From positions 1-64,000 of the forward strand of contig NZ_JAKZMM010000012.1 of assembly GCF_022809355.1 (NCBI RefSeq): a stretch of DNA of 64,000 nt, in the 5' to 3' direction. How positions within the stretch are numbered: the stretch's first letter is position 1; each line of letters opens with the position of its first letter. The notes under the pieces were generated by a model. The model made no database searches, was not told the DNA's origin, and worked only from the letters and a program-made list of their open reading frames with translations. The DNA is from Parabacteroides faecalis. GTDB taxonomy: Bacteria > Bacteroidota > Bacteroidia > Bacteroidales > Tannerellaceae. This document shows positions 51,950 to 61,369 of the stretch, piece after piece. A program made the position numbers and the translations under genes.

Positions 51950-53701
51950 TTACATTCTTTCTTTTAACAAAGCATCCAATTCCTGATTAAACTTCTTGAA
52001 TTGTTCACTTTCATACTCAGAGTAGTTCATCTGCTTGAAGATATTGATCATCTTCTTGAAGTAGTCCATTACTTCGAGGAAGGTATCGAACTTGAAGTCG
52101 GTACGGCAGATGGAAACAACTTTATCCAGCATAAACTCCTGACGGGGCAGAGGTGTGACGGCATCGATAGCATCGAAGGCATCTTGTTGCAAGATCACGA
52201 AGTCGATCAGTTCAGACTTCCAGAACGTAACGTGGTAATCTACCGGAACACCATCGTCACCCAAGATGTTGATCTGCTCGGCAATTTCCTTACCACGCAA
52301 CATACGGGTCTTGATTTCGTTTACCTTTTCAATCCAGCTCGGAGAGATATGCTGGGCAATGTATTCCTGGAATTCGGGATATTCCAGATATTTAGAGTAA
52401 CTGTCAATCGGATTAACAGCCGGATAACGTTTGCGGTCGGCACGTTCCTGCTCCAAGGCATAGAAACAGCGGGCTACCTTTTTCGTGTTTTCTGTAACCG
52501 GCTCTTTCAGGTTACCACCGGCCGGTGATACGGTTCCGATGAAAGTAACCGAACCTGTAGAACCATTATTCAGCACGACATAGCCGGCACGGGCGTAGAA
52601 GTTGGCTACAATGGCAGACAAGTCCATCGGGAATGCATCCGGACCCGGCAATTCTTCCAAACGGTTAGACATTTCACGCAATGCCTGAGCCCAACGAGAA
52701 GTAGAGTCGGCCATCAGCAGAACCTTCAATCCCATACTGCGGTAATATTCAGCAATGGTCATGGCTGTATAAACAGAAGCTTCACGGGCAGCCACCGGCA
52801 TGTTTGACGTATTGGCAATGATAATGGTTCTTTCCATCAGCTTACGTCCTGTATGCGGATCGACCAATTCCGGGAATTCCGTAAAGATTTCCACAACCTC
52901 GTTGGCACGTTCACCGCAGGCAGCGATAATCACGATATCCGCTTCTGCCTGTTTAGAAATGGCGTGCTGCAAAACGGTCTTTCCGGTACCGAACGGACCC
53001 GGGATAAAGCCAGTACCGCCTTCAACAATCGGATTGACTGTATCAATGGTACGAACACCGGTTTCCAACAATTTGAATGGACGCGGTTTTTCTTTGTAGC
53101 AAGTGATGGCTTTCTTAACCGGCCATTTCTGAACCATGGTTACTTTCACTTCGTTGCCTTCTGCGTCTGTCAATACGGCAATCGTATCGTTGATTGTATA
53201 TTCACCTTCAGCGGCTACACTTTTGATGGTATATTCTCCCTTGAAAGTGAAAGGCACCATAATCTTATGCGGCTGCGAGTTTTCATCCACTTCGCCCAAC
53301 CAAGTACCGGCAATGGCTTTTTCACCTGCCTGAGCCAGCGGCTTGAAAGCCCATTTCTTATTTTCATCCAAAGGGAATGTATATTCGCCACGTTTCAGGA
53401 ATACACCTTCCATTTTATCCAAGTCATTTTGCAGACCATCGTAATTGCGCGACAGCATACCCGGACCTAATGTTACTTCCAACATGTGTCCTTGGAATTC
53501 GGCACTATCGCCTACACGCATACCACGTGTACTTTCGAATACCTGCACAAAGGCATTCTTACCTATTACCTTGATAACTTCGGCCATCAGTTTGACACCG
53601 CCAACCGAAATGTAACAGATTTCATTCTGAGAAACCGGTCCGTCAACCTCAACGGTTACCAAGTTCGAAACGATTCCTCTTACAATTCCTTTCGTTGCCA
53701 T
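51950..53701 (-). CDS. ntpA: V-type ATPase subunit A (catalytic)
   Basis: A 583-residue catalytic subunit. The Walker A is GPFGTGKTVLQHAISKQ, the extra non-homologous insert is present after about residue 110, and ADSTSRWAQALREMSNRLEELPG is the conserved subunit-A motif. Together with subunit B it hydrolyses or makes ATP. The family places it with the bacterial V/A-type enzymes, as in Enterococcus and Chlamydia. Confidence 0.97.
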   Translation of the reverse strand: MATKGIVRGIVSNLVTVEVDGPVSQNEICYISVGGVKLMAEVIKVIGKNAFVQVFESTRGMRVGDSAEFQGHMLEVTLGPGMLSRNYDGLQNDLDKMEGVFLKRGEYTFPLDENKKWAFKPLAQAGEKAIAGTWLGEVDENSQPHKIMVPFTFKGEYTIKSVAAEGEYTINDTIAVLTDAEGNEVKVTMVQKWPVKKAITCYKEKPRPFKLLETGVRTIDTVNPIVEGGTGFIPGPFGTGKTVLQHAISKQAEADIVIIAACGERANEVVEIFTEFPELVDPHTGRKLMERTIIIANTSNMPVAAREASVYTAMTIAEYYRSMGLKVLLMADSTSRWAQALREMSNRLEELPGPDAFPMDLSAIVANFYARAGYVVLNNGSTGSVTFIGTVSPAGGNLKEPVTENTKKVARCFYALEQERADRKRYPAVNPIDSYSKYLEYPEFQEYIAQHISPSWIEKVNEIKTRMLRGKEIAEQINILGDDGVPVDYHVTFWKSELIDFVILQQDAFDAIDAVTPLPRQEFMLDKVVSICRTDFKFDTFLEVMDYFKKMINIFKQMNYSEYESEQFKKFNQELDALLKERM

Positions 53702-53703
53702 AA

Positions 53704-54573
53704 TTATTTTTCGTTATTTCTTTTAAATTCCTCCAAGGCATTTTCGCTGCCTTTTTTCATTGCACCTACAATCTCACGGAACGTCTTTTCGCCGGTTTCT
53801 TTATCGAGGCTTACCCATCGTTCAATCATTTCCAGTTTGAGCAGATAAGCAAAGACACTTTCAATGTCGAACGTCTTGAAGAAGGTTTGTTCTTCCAGCC
53901 AGTTCCATTTCAGCGTGTCTATTTTCTTTTCCCGGAGCATCAGATCGGATTCTTCCGCTATGTGTTGCAAGGCAGGTAGATATTCTACATCGTTACCCAG
54001 ACCAAAATCACGGGCATTCGATGTACGCAATGCTTCAGCCACTTCATTGTCTCCTACGATATATTGGGATTTGTCTAATCCGTGTTTACGGCAGGTAATG
54101 GCGGTTAACATATTATTAATGTTAAGGTTCAACTCAAACCAGTCTGCTACGAACTGATTCCCGCATTTCATGGCATAAGCATAATATAATGCAGCGAGGC
54201 GGTCTTCCCACGAAATGGTAGCGACATCACCTTTGGCTTCGCTTTCCAGGTACATACGGAAGAAATCTATGAAATAAGAAGGAATATGCTTGTTCTTGGG
54301 GATTGCTTCTTCTTCTTTCAAGGCCTGATATAAGGCATGTGATTCATCGTATGTAATACTTCCCCGCGGATCCATGTCCTGATCCGGATTCTTCAGCTGG
54401 TTGATCAGGTTCTTGTTGTCAAACTTCAAGAAGAACAGATCGATCAGCTTTTGATCCTTGCGCGTCAGTATATCGCTTAATTCATTCCTGAAATCAGCAA
54501 CCGAGTAGGTGAGTCTGCTATCGTCGAGCGTAATGTCAGGGAGACCTGCTATTAAGCAATAATATTTACTCAT
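53704..54573 (-). CDS. DUF2764 family protein (V-type ATPase subunit C-like)
   Basis: A 289-residue protein starting MSKYYCLIAGLPDI, the hallmark of DUF2764. It is found only in V-type ATPase operons of Bacteroidetes, Chlamydiae and Spirochaetes, between subunits E and A, where other bacteria have subunit C. The sequence is helical, as in subunit C. It is likely the rotor-axle cap that joins the soluble and membrane parts. Confidence 0.9.
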   Translation of the reverse strand: MSKYYCLIAGLPDITLDDSRLTYSVADFRNELSDILTRKDQKLIDLFFLKFDNKNLINQLKNPDQDMDPRGSITYDESHALYQALKEEEAIPKNKHIPSYFIDFFRMYLESEAKGDVATISWEDRLAALYYAYAMKCGNQFVADWFELNLNINNMLTAITCRKHGLDKSQYIVGDNEVAEALRTSNARDFGLGNDVEYLPALQHIAEESDLMLREKKIDTLKWNWLEEQTFFKTFDIESVFAYLLKLEMIERWVSLDKETGEKTFREIVGAMKKGSENALEEFKRNNEK

Positions 54574-54585
54574 TGTGCTGATTTG

Positions 54586-55176
54586 TTAGAAAAGAGCTTC
54601 AACCAACTGTGGGCGCAAGAACTCTTTGAAAAATTCAACAAATTCTTCTTCTCCAAATGAAACCTTGTATGAACCGTCGGCGGGCATGATAGAGAAAGAA
54701 GCTTTCTTGCCATTAACTTGTTCGATCGTTACACCTTTGTTCAATAAGTCTTTGGCATTCGCCAGAAAATACTTTTGTAGATTTTCTGCATCGGCCGACT
54801 GTATTACCAGGTTTTCATTGCTAGGCCAAGATTTGACTAACTCCAGAATAACCTTTTGCATAAAAGTGGCATCTGTAACAACCGCCTTGATGTTATCACC
54901 AACAATCTTACCGGTAATCAGGTTGGTTACTTCACTTTTCAAAGCTTCAATAGATTGGGTAGCAAACAATTTCAACTCGGCTTCTGTGTTTTTCTTAAGC
55001 TCGTTAGCTTGTTTTTCTGCACTGGCTACAATTTCCTTTGCTTTTGCTTCAGCTTCTTCTATCAGAACTTTTTTACGAGCTTCGGCTTCCGCTATGATAC
55101 GAGCAGCTTCCTCGTTACCTTTCTCTACACCTTCTTGGTAGATTTTTTCGGTTAATTCTTGAATTTTTGTATCCAT
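54586..55176 (-). CDS. ntpE: V-type ATPase subunit E
   Basis: A 196-residue peripheral-stalk subunit: a long charged coiled coil (EEAARIIAEAEARKKVLIEEA, and VASAEKQANELKKNTEAELKLF) and a C-terminal globular domain (SADAENLQKYFLANAKDL). First gene of the seven-gene operon E-DUF2764-A-B-D-I-K. No gene for subunits F or G is present. Confidence 0.93.
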   Translation of the reverse strand: MDTKIQELTEKIYQEGVEKGNEEAARIIAEAEARKKVLIEEAEAKAKEIVASAEKQANELKKNTEAELKLFATQSIEALKSEVTNLITGKIVGDNIKAVVTDATFMQKVILELVKSWPSNENLVIQSADAENLQKYFLANAKDLLNKGVTIEQVNGKKASFSIMPADGSYKVSFGEEEFVEFFKEFLRPQLVEALF

Positions 55177-55226
55177 GTTCCTTTTATATAATTTATGTAC
55201 ATTACAAATTTGTTACTTGTCTGGTC

Positions 55227-55234
55227 CAAAGTTA
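55227..55234 (-). promoter_or_regulatory. -7 element of the V-ATPase operon
   Basis: TAACTTTG on the minus strand, about 50 nt before the subunit E start. A TTG 17 nt further upstream is the best -33 match, so spacing is short. Confidence 0.65.
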
Positions 55235-55484
55235 GTATTTTTTTGAAACTCCAATTACTTTTTAATAGTAAAAATAAAGCGTCAAAAATGATTTTATTGT
55301 TCCCCGCGGTTTCATGCTAACTTCATTCCGATTAATAAACCGCTTACTCTATTGAATTGTTCGATGGCATATTTGTCAAAAGAGCTCTTATCATGTCCGG
55401 TTTGGTATCATTGGGGGATTTTCTGCATCTCTGCTTCCCAAAACTTGTTTCTCCTGGTTCATAAAATAAAAAATAAACGGCTAA

Positions 55485-55578
55485 TTCTTTAGTTCACGTC
55501 GGGAACTACTTAATCCACGGCGTGAACTAAGTAATCCACGACGTGAACTAAGTAATCCGCGTCGTGAACTAAAGAATA
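55485..55578. repeat. 21-bp tandem repeat, four copies of a GTGAACTAAGTAATCC unit
   Basis: GTGAACTA at 55522, 55543 and 55564 and a variant (GGGAACTA) at 55501, exactly 21 bp apart. The left edge (TAGTTCACGTC) is the inverse of the unit, so the array ends in an inverted repeat. It lies in the gap between the V-ATPase promoter and the ABC-DUF4435 gene; the rest of the gap 55177-55726 shows only two promoters. Confidence 0.85.
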
Positions 55579-55694
55579 TATCGGCAGGACTTCTGTTTTT
55601 GGCAGGCTGGCCGAACAAAATAAAATAGGGGGTATGAAGAAACCGTCAGGGTGATTTTTGCAGATGAATATGCTTTGACATGCAGGGAAAATTA

Positions 55695-55702
55695 TAACTT
55701 TG
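55695..55702 (+). promoter_or_regulatory. -7 element of the ABC-DUF4435 gene
   Basis: TAACTTTG at 55695-55702, with a TTTG at 55674-55677 after a short 17-nt spacer; 25 nt upstream of the start codon. Confidence 0.6.
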
Positions 55703-55726
55703 TAGGGTATTCAATGAATTTAGACT

Positions 55727-57280
55727 ATGGAAATTCAATTACCTCTCAATATAAATAAGGAAGAACCGGTCATTTCGGCCAATTCGTTGGTGGTGATTGG
55801 TACGAACGGCGCGGGAAAGTCTTCTTTTGGCCGGGCTTTGTTGACCCGTTATGCTGATCGGGCCTTGAAGATATCCGGGTTGCATGCCCTTTTTATTACG
55901 GGACAGCCCGATGAACATACTCCGTCGGACGAATGGATGCAATTGCAGATGCTGATAAAGGAGCGTTTGCTATTGCCTAGGATCACAGAATACGAGAAGA
56001 TGATCCTTCGGTTACAGCGGGAAGAGTTTGAGGCGGCCGTCAATTATAAGGAAGCCTGCAAGCTGAATGCCGGACTGGAGCCTCCTGCTACCAAGATTGA
56101 TGTCATCCAGCAGATTTGGGAACAGATGTTTCCGCACAACCGGCTGGTACGTAAGTCTGGTTTTATCGAACTGACTTCGGCCGAACGCAGTTGTAATTCT
56201 TATACGGCCGGCCGGATGAGTGATAGTGAGAAACTGGTCTTTTATCTGATTGCGGCAGGTCTGTATGCTCCGGCTAATGCCTTGTTGGTTATTGAAGAGC
56301 CCGAAACCTTGTTGCATAGCTCCATCAAGAACCTTTTGTGGGATAAGATTGAAGAACTGAGGCCCGACTGTACGTTTGTCTATCTGACACATGATATAGA
56401 TTTCGCCTTGGCCCGTCGTTCCTGCAAGCGACTATGGATTCGTTCGTACGACGCGGATCATCAGATATGGGACTACGAATTGATCGAAAACAATAAAAGT
56501 CTGCCGGAAGAACTTTACATGGAAGTATTGGGCAGCCGTAAGCCGATTCTTTTTATCGAAGGAACCGACAATAACAGTATCGACAACCGGTTGTATTCGC
56601 TTGTTTTTCCAGATTATATGGTGAAACCGATGGGCGGATGCCAGAAGGTAATCGAAACGACCAAGGCTTTCGGTCAGTTAAAAGACTTTCATATGCTGGA
56701 AAGTATGGGTATCGTTGACCGTGACCGCCGGACAGAAGGCGAGATACGTTACCTGAACGAACAACATATCTTTGTTCCCAGTGTGGCAGAGGTAGAAAAC
56801 TTGCTGATGCTGGAAGACGTCATCAAATCGGTTGCCGGCCGGTTGATGAAGAATCCGGATGAAATCTTCCGACAGGTAAAAGAGAATGTCATCCGTCTTT
56901 TTGAGAAAGACTTGGAAGATCAGGTCATTCTTCATGCCAAGCATCAGGTAAAAAAGAAACTGGAAATGGCATTGAACTGTAAGATCCATTCGTTCGAACA
57001 GTTGAACGACCAGGTGGAAGAGATCCATGAACGTATTCGAGTAGAAGATATTTATAGCCAAATCAAGACTTCGTTTCAGATGTATATTGAAACGGCCGAT
57101 TACAACAATATTCTTCGGGTATATAATCAGAAAGGCATGTTACCGCAAAGCCGTGTATGCCAATTATGTGGGATCAGCACCAAAGAACATTATCTGGACT
57201 TTGTCCTTTCTATTTTACGGGAGAATAAAGCCGAAGCAGACGTTATCCGTCATGCGATAAAAGCATCATTGGGCATGTAA
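55727..57280 (+). CDS. ABC-type ATPase fused to DUF4435 (TOPRIM-like) domain
   Basis: A 517-residue protein. Residues 1-250 form an SMC/OLD-like ABC ATPase: Walker A VVIGTNGAGKSS (22-33), signature-like RMSDSEK (163-169), Walker B ALLVIEEPETLLH (185-197) and H-loop LTHDIDF with His222. Residues about 268-400 are a DUF4435-like TOPRIM relative: PILFIEGTDNNSID with Glu278, MGIVDRDRR with Asp331/Asp333, and EVENLL. The C-terminus carries CQLC. An ATPase plus DUF4435 is the domain pair of PARIS (AriA and AriB), here in one protein. The PARIS-like role is inferred; it is a single gene among core genes. Confidence 0.85.
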   Translation: MEIQLPLNINKEEPVISANSLVVIGTNGAGKSSFGRALLTRYADRALKISGLHALFITGQPDEHTPSDEWMQLQMLIKERLLLPRITEYEKMILRLQREEFEAAVNYKEACKLNAGLEPPATKIDVIQQIWEQMFPHNRLVRKSGFIELTSAERSCNSYTAGRMSDSEKLVFYLIAAGLYAPANALLVIEEPETLLHSSIKNLLWDKIEELRPDCTFVYLTHDIDFALARRSCKRLWIRSYDADHQIWDYELIENNKSLPEELYMEVLGSRKPILFIEGTDNNSIDNRLYSLVFPDYMVKPMGGCQKVIETTKAFGQLKDFHMLESMGIVDRDRRTEGEIRYLNEQHIFVPSVAEVENLLMLEDVIKSVAGRLMKNPDEIFRQVKENVIRLFEKDLEDQVILHAKHQVKKKLEMALNCKIHSFEQLNDQVEEIHERIRVEDIYSQIKTSFQMYIETADYNNILRVYNQKGMLPQSRVCQLCGISTKEHYLDFVLSILRENKAEADVIRHAIKASLGM

Positions 57281-57352
57281 AAGTTCACTAAAAGGCCAAT
57301 TATGTCGCCAAAAAAGTGTTTCTTTGTACTATTTATAAATTAGGAGAAATTT

Positions 57353-58660
57353 ATGCGTACACCAACTTTACAATATTTGTATTTGCAGAAACCGATCACG
57401 ATGATCATTCTCATCTGTATTATTTCTGTATTACCTTGGTTAGGATTAAGTGAATTAGGCAGTACGGCCAACTCGGCGGATGCTGCCGTAGCCGAAGCCA
57501 TGTTGAAATCCGGTGAATGGGTACTTCCTAAGATGCCTTCCGGTGAAATCAGCTATGATCATCCGATGCTTCATTGGCTCATTGTTCTTTTTTCCAGTTG
57601 GCAGGGATATGTCTCGAAATTCACCTTGCAACTGCCCGGAGCGCTGGCATTCATTGTCATGATGGCTTCGGCGTTGATCTTCTTCGGACGGAGAGTGAAA
57701 TTCCATGAAGCATTTATCTCAACATTATTTCTGATTACCTGTGCAGGTATGCAGAACCTTTCGGCTGCCAGCTCAGGCGATTTGTTGTTTGCAACCTTTA
57801 TATTCGTGGCCTTGACACAGTTGTATCGTTGGGAAGAAAACTATGAATTGAAGGGAATACCGGTTGAAATATCGGCCTTGTTAAGCGGAGCGATCCTGAC
57901 GAAAGGCTTGATGGGAATGATTCTTCCGGTCGTTACATTTACCGTATATCTGCTGGTGACGCGCAAACAGCCGGTTTTAACGTCTCTGAAAGCCATGTTT
58001 TATGTGGCAGTCTCTTCTTTGTTTTTACCCGTACTCTGGTATGTGAGTATCTGGAAGCAGGGTGGAATGGATCTGTTACTGGATGTCATGCAAACAGAGT
58101 TCAGTTACTTCTGGAGTCTGGAAGCTCATACTCATAATTTCTTTTACATCATTCCGTTGTTGGCGTTAGGCTTCTTACCATGGATTGTCTTTTTCTTCTT
58201 TTCGCTCTTCGGTGTCAAAATGGAGAAGAAGAAAGTAGATTGTACGGGAGTCAAGTTATTCAGTCTGATTGCCATGATTGTTTTATTGCTGGCTTATGCC
58301 TTGATGCCGGTCAAACGGGCCAGTTATTTGTTGCCGGTTTATCCGTTCATCACGATCTTCCTGGCACAATATGCTATCCATATTACCGAATATCGCATGT
58401 GGTGTACACGTTTGTTTGCCGCATTTCTGGCAACTTCGGTGCTGGCAGGTCTGCTTTTGATGTGTTTCCCTCAACCTTGGCTTCCTGTTCCGGCAATCGA
58501 TATCAATATCCGATCAGGCGCTTTAATTGGACTGACATGTATAATGCTGGCAACTGTGTATTATCAGCTGTTCAAGAAGATCAATATTAAAATACTATAT
58601 GCATCCATCGCCTTGACATTTGCCGTTAATATGCTGGTAAATGCCATTGGTATGTTTTGA
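57353..58660 (+). CDS. GT39/ArnT-like membrane glycosyltransferase
   Basis: A 435-residue integral membrane protein with about ten or eleven helices. The first periplasmic loop (NSADAAVAEAMLKSGEWVLPKMPSGEISYDHPMLHW) is the catalytic loop of PMT/ArnT (GT-C) enzymes, though the usual DE pair appears as the weaker SADAAVAE. These enzymes transfer sugars from polyprenyl phosphate donors to lipid A or proteins. The acceptor is unknown. It follows the ABC-DUF4435 gene by 72 bp. Confidence 0.8.
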   Translation: MRTPTLQYLYLQKPITMIILICIISVLPWLGLSELGSTANSADAAVAEAMLKSGEWVLPKMPSGEISYDHPMLHWLIVLFSSWQGYVSKFTLQLPGALAFIVMMASALIFFGRRVKFHEAFISTLFLITCAGMQNLSAASSGDLLFATFIFVALTQLYRWEENYELKGIPVEISALLSGAILTKGLMGMILPVVTFTVYLLVTRKQPVLTSLKAMFYVAVSSLFLPVLWYVSIWKQGGMDLLLDVMQTEFSYFWSLEAHTHNFFYIIPLLALGFLPWIVFFFFSLFGVKMEKKKVDCTGVKLFSLIAMIVLLLAYALMPVKRASYLLPVYPFITIFLAQYAIHITEYRMWCTRLFAAFLATSVLAGLLLMCFPQPWLPVPAIDINIRSGALIGLTCIMLATVYYQLFKKINIKILYASIALTFAVNMLVNAIGMF

Positions 58661-58702
58661 TTAACAATCAGGAAGCAACAGCTATAACTATATAAGAATT
58701 GT

Positions 58703-59653
58703 ATGGAAAATCGAATTTGTAATCTGTTTAAGATAAAATATCCTGTTATCCAGGGAGGAATGGTTTGGTGTAGCGGCTGGCGACTGGCTTCGGCCGTTAG
58801 TAATGCCGGTGGTTTGGGTTTATTGGGCGCAGGCTCGATGCATCCGGAAGTATTGCAGGAACATATCCGGAAATGTCAGGCAGCTACAGATAAGCCTTTT
58901 GGCGTAAATGTTCCGCTGATGTATCCGGAAATCGAAAAGATCATGCAGATCCTCGTGGATGAAGGTGTCAAAATTGTATTTACTTCGGCTGGAAACCCGA
59001 AGACCTGGACGAAATTCCTGAAAGAACATGGGTTTACAGTTGTACATGTGGTGAGCAGTTCCAAGTTCGCCGGGAAGTGTGAAGAGGCAGGCGTAGATGC
59101 GATTGTAGCCGAAGGCTTTGAGGCCGGAGGTCATAATGGAAGGGAAGAGACGACAACCATGTGTCTGATTCCGCATGTACGCCGAAAGACAAGCTTACCC
59201 TTGATTGCTGCCGGTGGTATCGGAACAGGAGCCGGGATGCTGGCTGCCTTTGCTTTAGGAGCAGAAGGAGTACAGATTGGTACGAGATTTGCCTTGACAA
59301 CCGAAAGCTCTGCCCACGAAGCCTTCAAGCAATTGTGCTTGTCGCTGAATGAAGGTGATACCAAACTCTTGTTGAAGAAGGTTTCTCCGACACGATTAGT
59401 AAAAGGTACCTTTACGACGGCTGTGGAAGAAGCTGAATCGCGTGGAGCCACGGTAGAAGAATTGCGGGAATTATTGGGTAAAGGACGTGCCAAGAAAGGT
59501 ATCTTCGAAGGAAATCTGGAAGAAGGAGAGCTTGAAATAGGGCAGATCGCTTCTCTTTTCCGCGAAGAATTATCCGTGGCAGATGTCATGAAAGAAATCA
59601 TCTCCGATTTTAATCAGGGAATGGAACAGATTAGAAACTTAACTTCATTTTAA
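58703..59653 (+). CDS. NMO/FabK-like FMN-dependent oxidoreductase
   Basis: A 316-residue TIM-barrel flavoprotein: PVIQGGMVWCSGWRLASAVSNAGGLGLLG at the FMN-binding start, the EGFEAGGHNGREE motif with the His used for nitronate or enoyl chemistry, and GGIGTGAGMLAAFALGAEGVQIGTRF. The family includes nitronate monooxygenases and FabK enoyl-ACP reductases; the sequence alone does not settle which. 42 bp after the GT39 gene, 5 bp before the M20 peptidase. Confidence 0.88.
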   Translation: MENRICNLFKIKYPVIQGGMVWCSGWRLASAVSNAGGLGLLGAGSMHPEVLQEHIRKCQAATDKPFGVNVPLMYPEIEKIMQILVDEGVKIVFTSAGNPKTWTKFLKEHGFTVVHVVSSSKFAGKCEEAGVDAIVAEGFEAGGHNGREETTTMCLIPHVRRKTSLPLIAAGGIGTGAGMLAAFALGAEGVQIGTRFALTTESSAHEAFKQLCLSLNEGDTKLLLKKVSPTRLVKGTFTTAVEEAESRGATVEELRELLGKGRAKKGIFEGNLEEGELEIGQIASLFREELSVADVMKEIISDFNQGMEQIRNLTSF

Positions 59654-59658
59654 ATACG

Positions 59659-61020
59659 ATGTCGGTTAAATCATATATTGAAAGCAATCAGGATCGGTTT
59701 CTGGAGGAATTGTTTTCCTTGATCCGAATCCCGTCAATCAGTGCAAAACAAGAGCATAAAGCGGATATGTTGGCTTGTGCCCAGCGGTGGACTGAAGTCC
59801 TGTTATTATCAGGAGCAGATAAAGCAGTCGTGATGCCGACCACCGGAAATCCCATTGTGTATGCGGAAAAGATTATTTCGCCAACGGCTCCGACGGTATT
59901 GGTTTATGCGCATTATGATGTGATGCCTGCCGAACCGCTCGAATTGTGGAAAAGTAATCCGTTTGAACCGGAAATCCGTGACGGCCGTATCTGGGCTAGA
60001 GGTGCGGACGATGACAAAGGACAAGGTATGATTCAGGTGAAAGGCTTTGAGACAGCCTTACAGGAAGGACTGCTGAACTGTAATGTCAAGTTTATCTTCG
60101 AAGGAGAAGAAGAAATCGGTTCGCCTAGTCTGGAAGCTTTCTGCCAGGAACACAAAGAACTCCTGAAGTCAGATATCATCCTGGTCTCGGATACCAGCAT
60201 GGTAAGTGCCGAAGTTCCTTCCTTAACGACGGGTCTGAGAGGACTGGCATATTGGGAATTGGAAGTAACCGGACCGAACCGCGATCTGCATTCCGGTCAT
60301 TTCGGTGGTGCAGTAGCCAATCCGATCAATGTCTTGTGTAAGATAATTGCAGATATCACCGATGCGGACGGTCGTATTACCATTCCGGGCTTTTATGACG
60401 ATGTAGAAGAATTATCGCAAGAGGAACGGGATATGATTGCACAAGTTCCGTTTGATGAAACCAAGTACAAACAGGCGATTGACGTAAACGCCCTCTTCGG
60501 TGAAAAAGGATATTCGACACTGGAACGGAACAGTTGCCGGCCTTCGTTCGATGTTTGCGGAATCTGGGGCGGTTATATCGAAGAAGGAAGCAAAACAGTT
60601 CTTCCGTCGAAAGCTTATGCCAAAGTTTCCTGCCGTTTGGTTCCTCACCAGCAACACGAGAAGATTTCAAAGTTGTTTGAGGACTATATAAATAAGGTAG
60701 CACCCGACTATGTAAAAGTAAAAGTAACGCCGAAGCATGGCGGAGAAGGATATGTTTGTCCGATTGATATGCCGGCTTACCGGGCAGCCGAGAAAGCTGT
60801 GGGTATTGCTTTCGGGAAGAAGCCTTTGGCCGTACGTCGGGGCGGAAGTATTCCTATTATTTCTACGTTCGAACAGGTTTTGGGCGTTAAGACCGTTCTG
60901 ATGGGATTTGGTTTGGAACAGAATGCTATCCATTCTCCCAATGAGAGCTGCCGCCTTGATTATTTCTTAAAGGGAATCGAATCGGTGGCCGAGTTTTATC
61001 GGGAATATACGAAGAAGTAA
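59659..61020 (+). CDS. M20 family dipeptidase
   Basis: A 453-residue cytosolic zinc peptidase. Metal ligands: His in LVYAHYDVMPAEP, the bridging Asp in WARGADDDKGQG, Glu-Glu in FEGEEEIGSPSLEAF, Asp in ILVSDTSM and His in AIHSPNESCRLD. A dimerisation lid domain lies between about residues 200 and 340. It resembles CNDP-type dipeptidases. The start is 5 bp after the NMO-like gene, so the two are probably cotranscribed. Confidence 0.93.
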   Translation: MSVKSYIESNQDRFLEELFSLIRIPSISAKQEHKADMLACAQRWTEVLLLSGADKAVVMPTTGNPIVYAEKIISPTAPTVLVYAHYDVMPAEPLELWKSNPFEPEIRDGRIWARGADDDKGQGMIQVKGFETALQEGLLNCNVKFIFEGEEEIGSPSLEAFCQEHKELLKSDIILVSDTSMVSAEVPSLTTGLRGLAYWELEVTGPNRDLHSGHFGGAVANPINVLCKIIADITDADGRITIPGFYDDVEELSQEERDMIAQVPFDETKYKQAIDVNALFGEKGYSTLERNSCRPSFDVCGIWGGYIEEGSKTVLPSKAYAKVSCRLVPHQQHEKISKLFEDYINKVAPDYVKVKVTPKHGGEGYVCPIDMPAYRAAEKAVGIAFGKKPLAVRRGGSIPIISTFEQVLGVKTVLMGFGLEQNAIHSPNESCRLDYFLKGIESVAEFYREYTKK

Positions 61021-61137
61021 GTCGGAGATTTCTTTTCCTTACTAGGAAGAATTTGTTCGGAAAACTTTTCTCAGGGAGTTTGGAAAGCAGTAAAACGCAA
61101 TTATTACTCGGTTTTGAGAATAAAATTGTAAGAAATA

Positions 61138-61167
61138 TTTGCAGATTCAATATTTATTGTAACTTTG
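61138..61167 (+). promoter_or_regulatory. Promoter of the his operon
   Basis: TTTG (61138-61141), 18-nt spacer, TAACTTTG (61160-61167). The transcript would start near 61174, about 20 nt before the leader peptide. Confidence 0.8.
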
Positions 61168-61192
61168 CAAGCGTAATAAAAAGCGAATTAAA

Positions 61193-61246
61193 ATGAGAAC
61201 AGGTAATTTACATCATCATCACCATTATGGCAACAACGGGCAATAG
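61193..61246 (+). CDS. hisL: His operon leader peptide
   Basis: A 17-residue reading frame with five consecutive His (MRTGNLHHHHHYGNNGQ), ending in TAG. Located between the his promoter and a hairpin with a T-run before hisG, it fits a ribosome-stalling leader for attenuation: low histidyl-tRNA would stall the ribosome at the His codons. Too short for standard gene finding. Confidence 0.9.
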   Translation: MRTGNLHHHHHYGNNGQ

Positions 61247-61287
61247 TTCGGTGAGTTTTGATGGTATGTAAATACTTGAGAAGATAA

Positions 61288-61331
61288 AGGCGAAGGCTTA
61301 CCGGATTTCGGTAGGCCTTTTTCTTTTTATC
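61288..61331 (+). terminator. Attenuator of the his operon
   Basis: AAGGCTTACCG pairs with CGGTAGGCCTT (with bulges) and is followed by TTTTTCTTTTT. It sits 42 nt after the leader stop codon and 39 nt before hisG. The alternative anti-terminator pairing with the leader region was not worked out. Confidence 0.85.
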
Positions 61332-61369
61332 GTAGTTCAGTCAATAATAACAATTAAAATAGGAAATGT

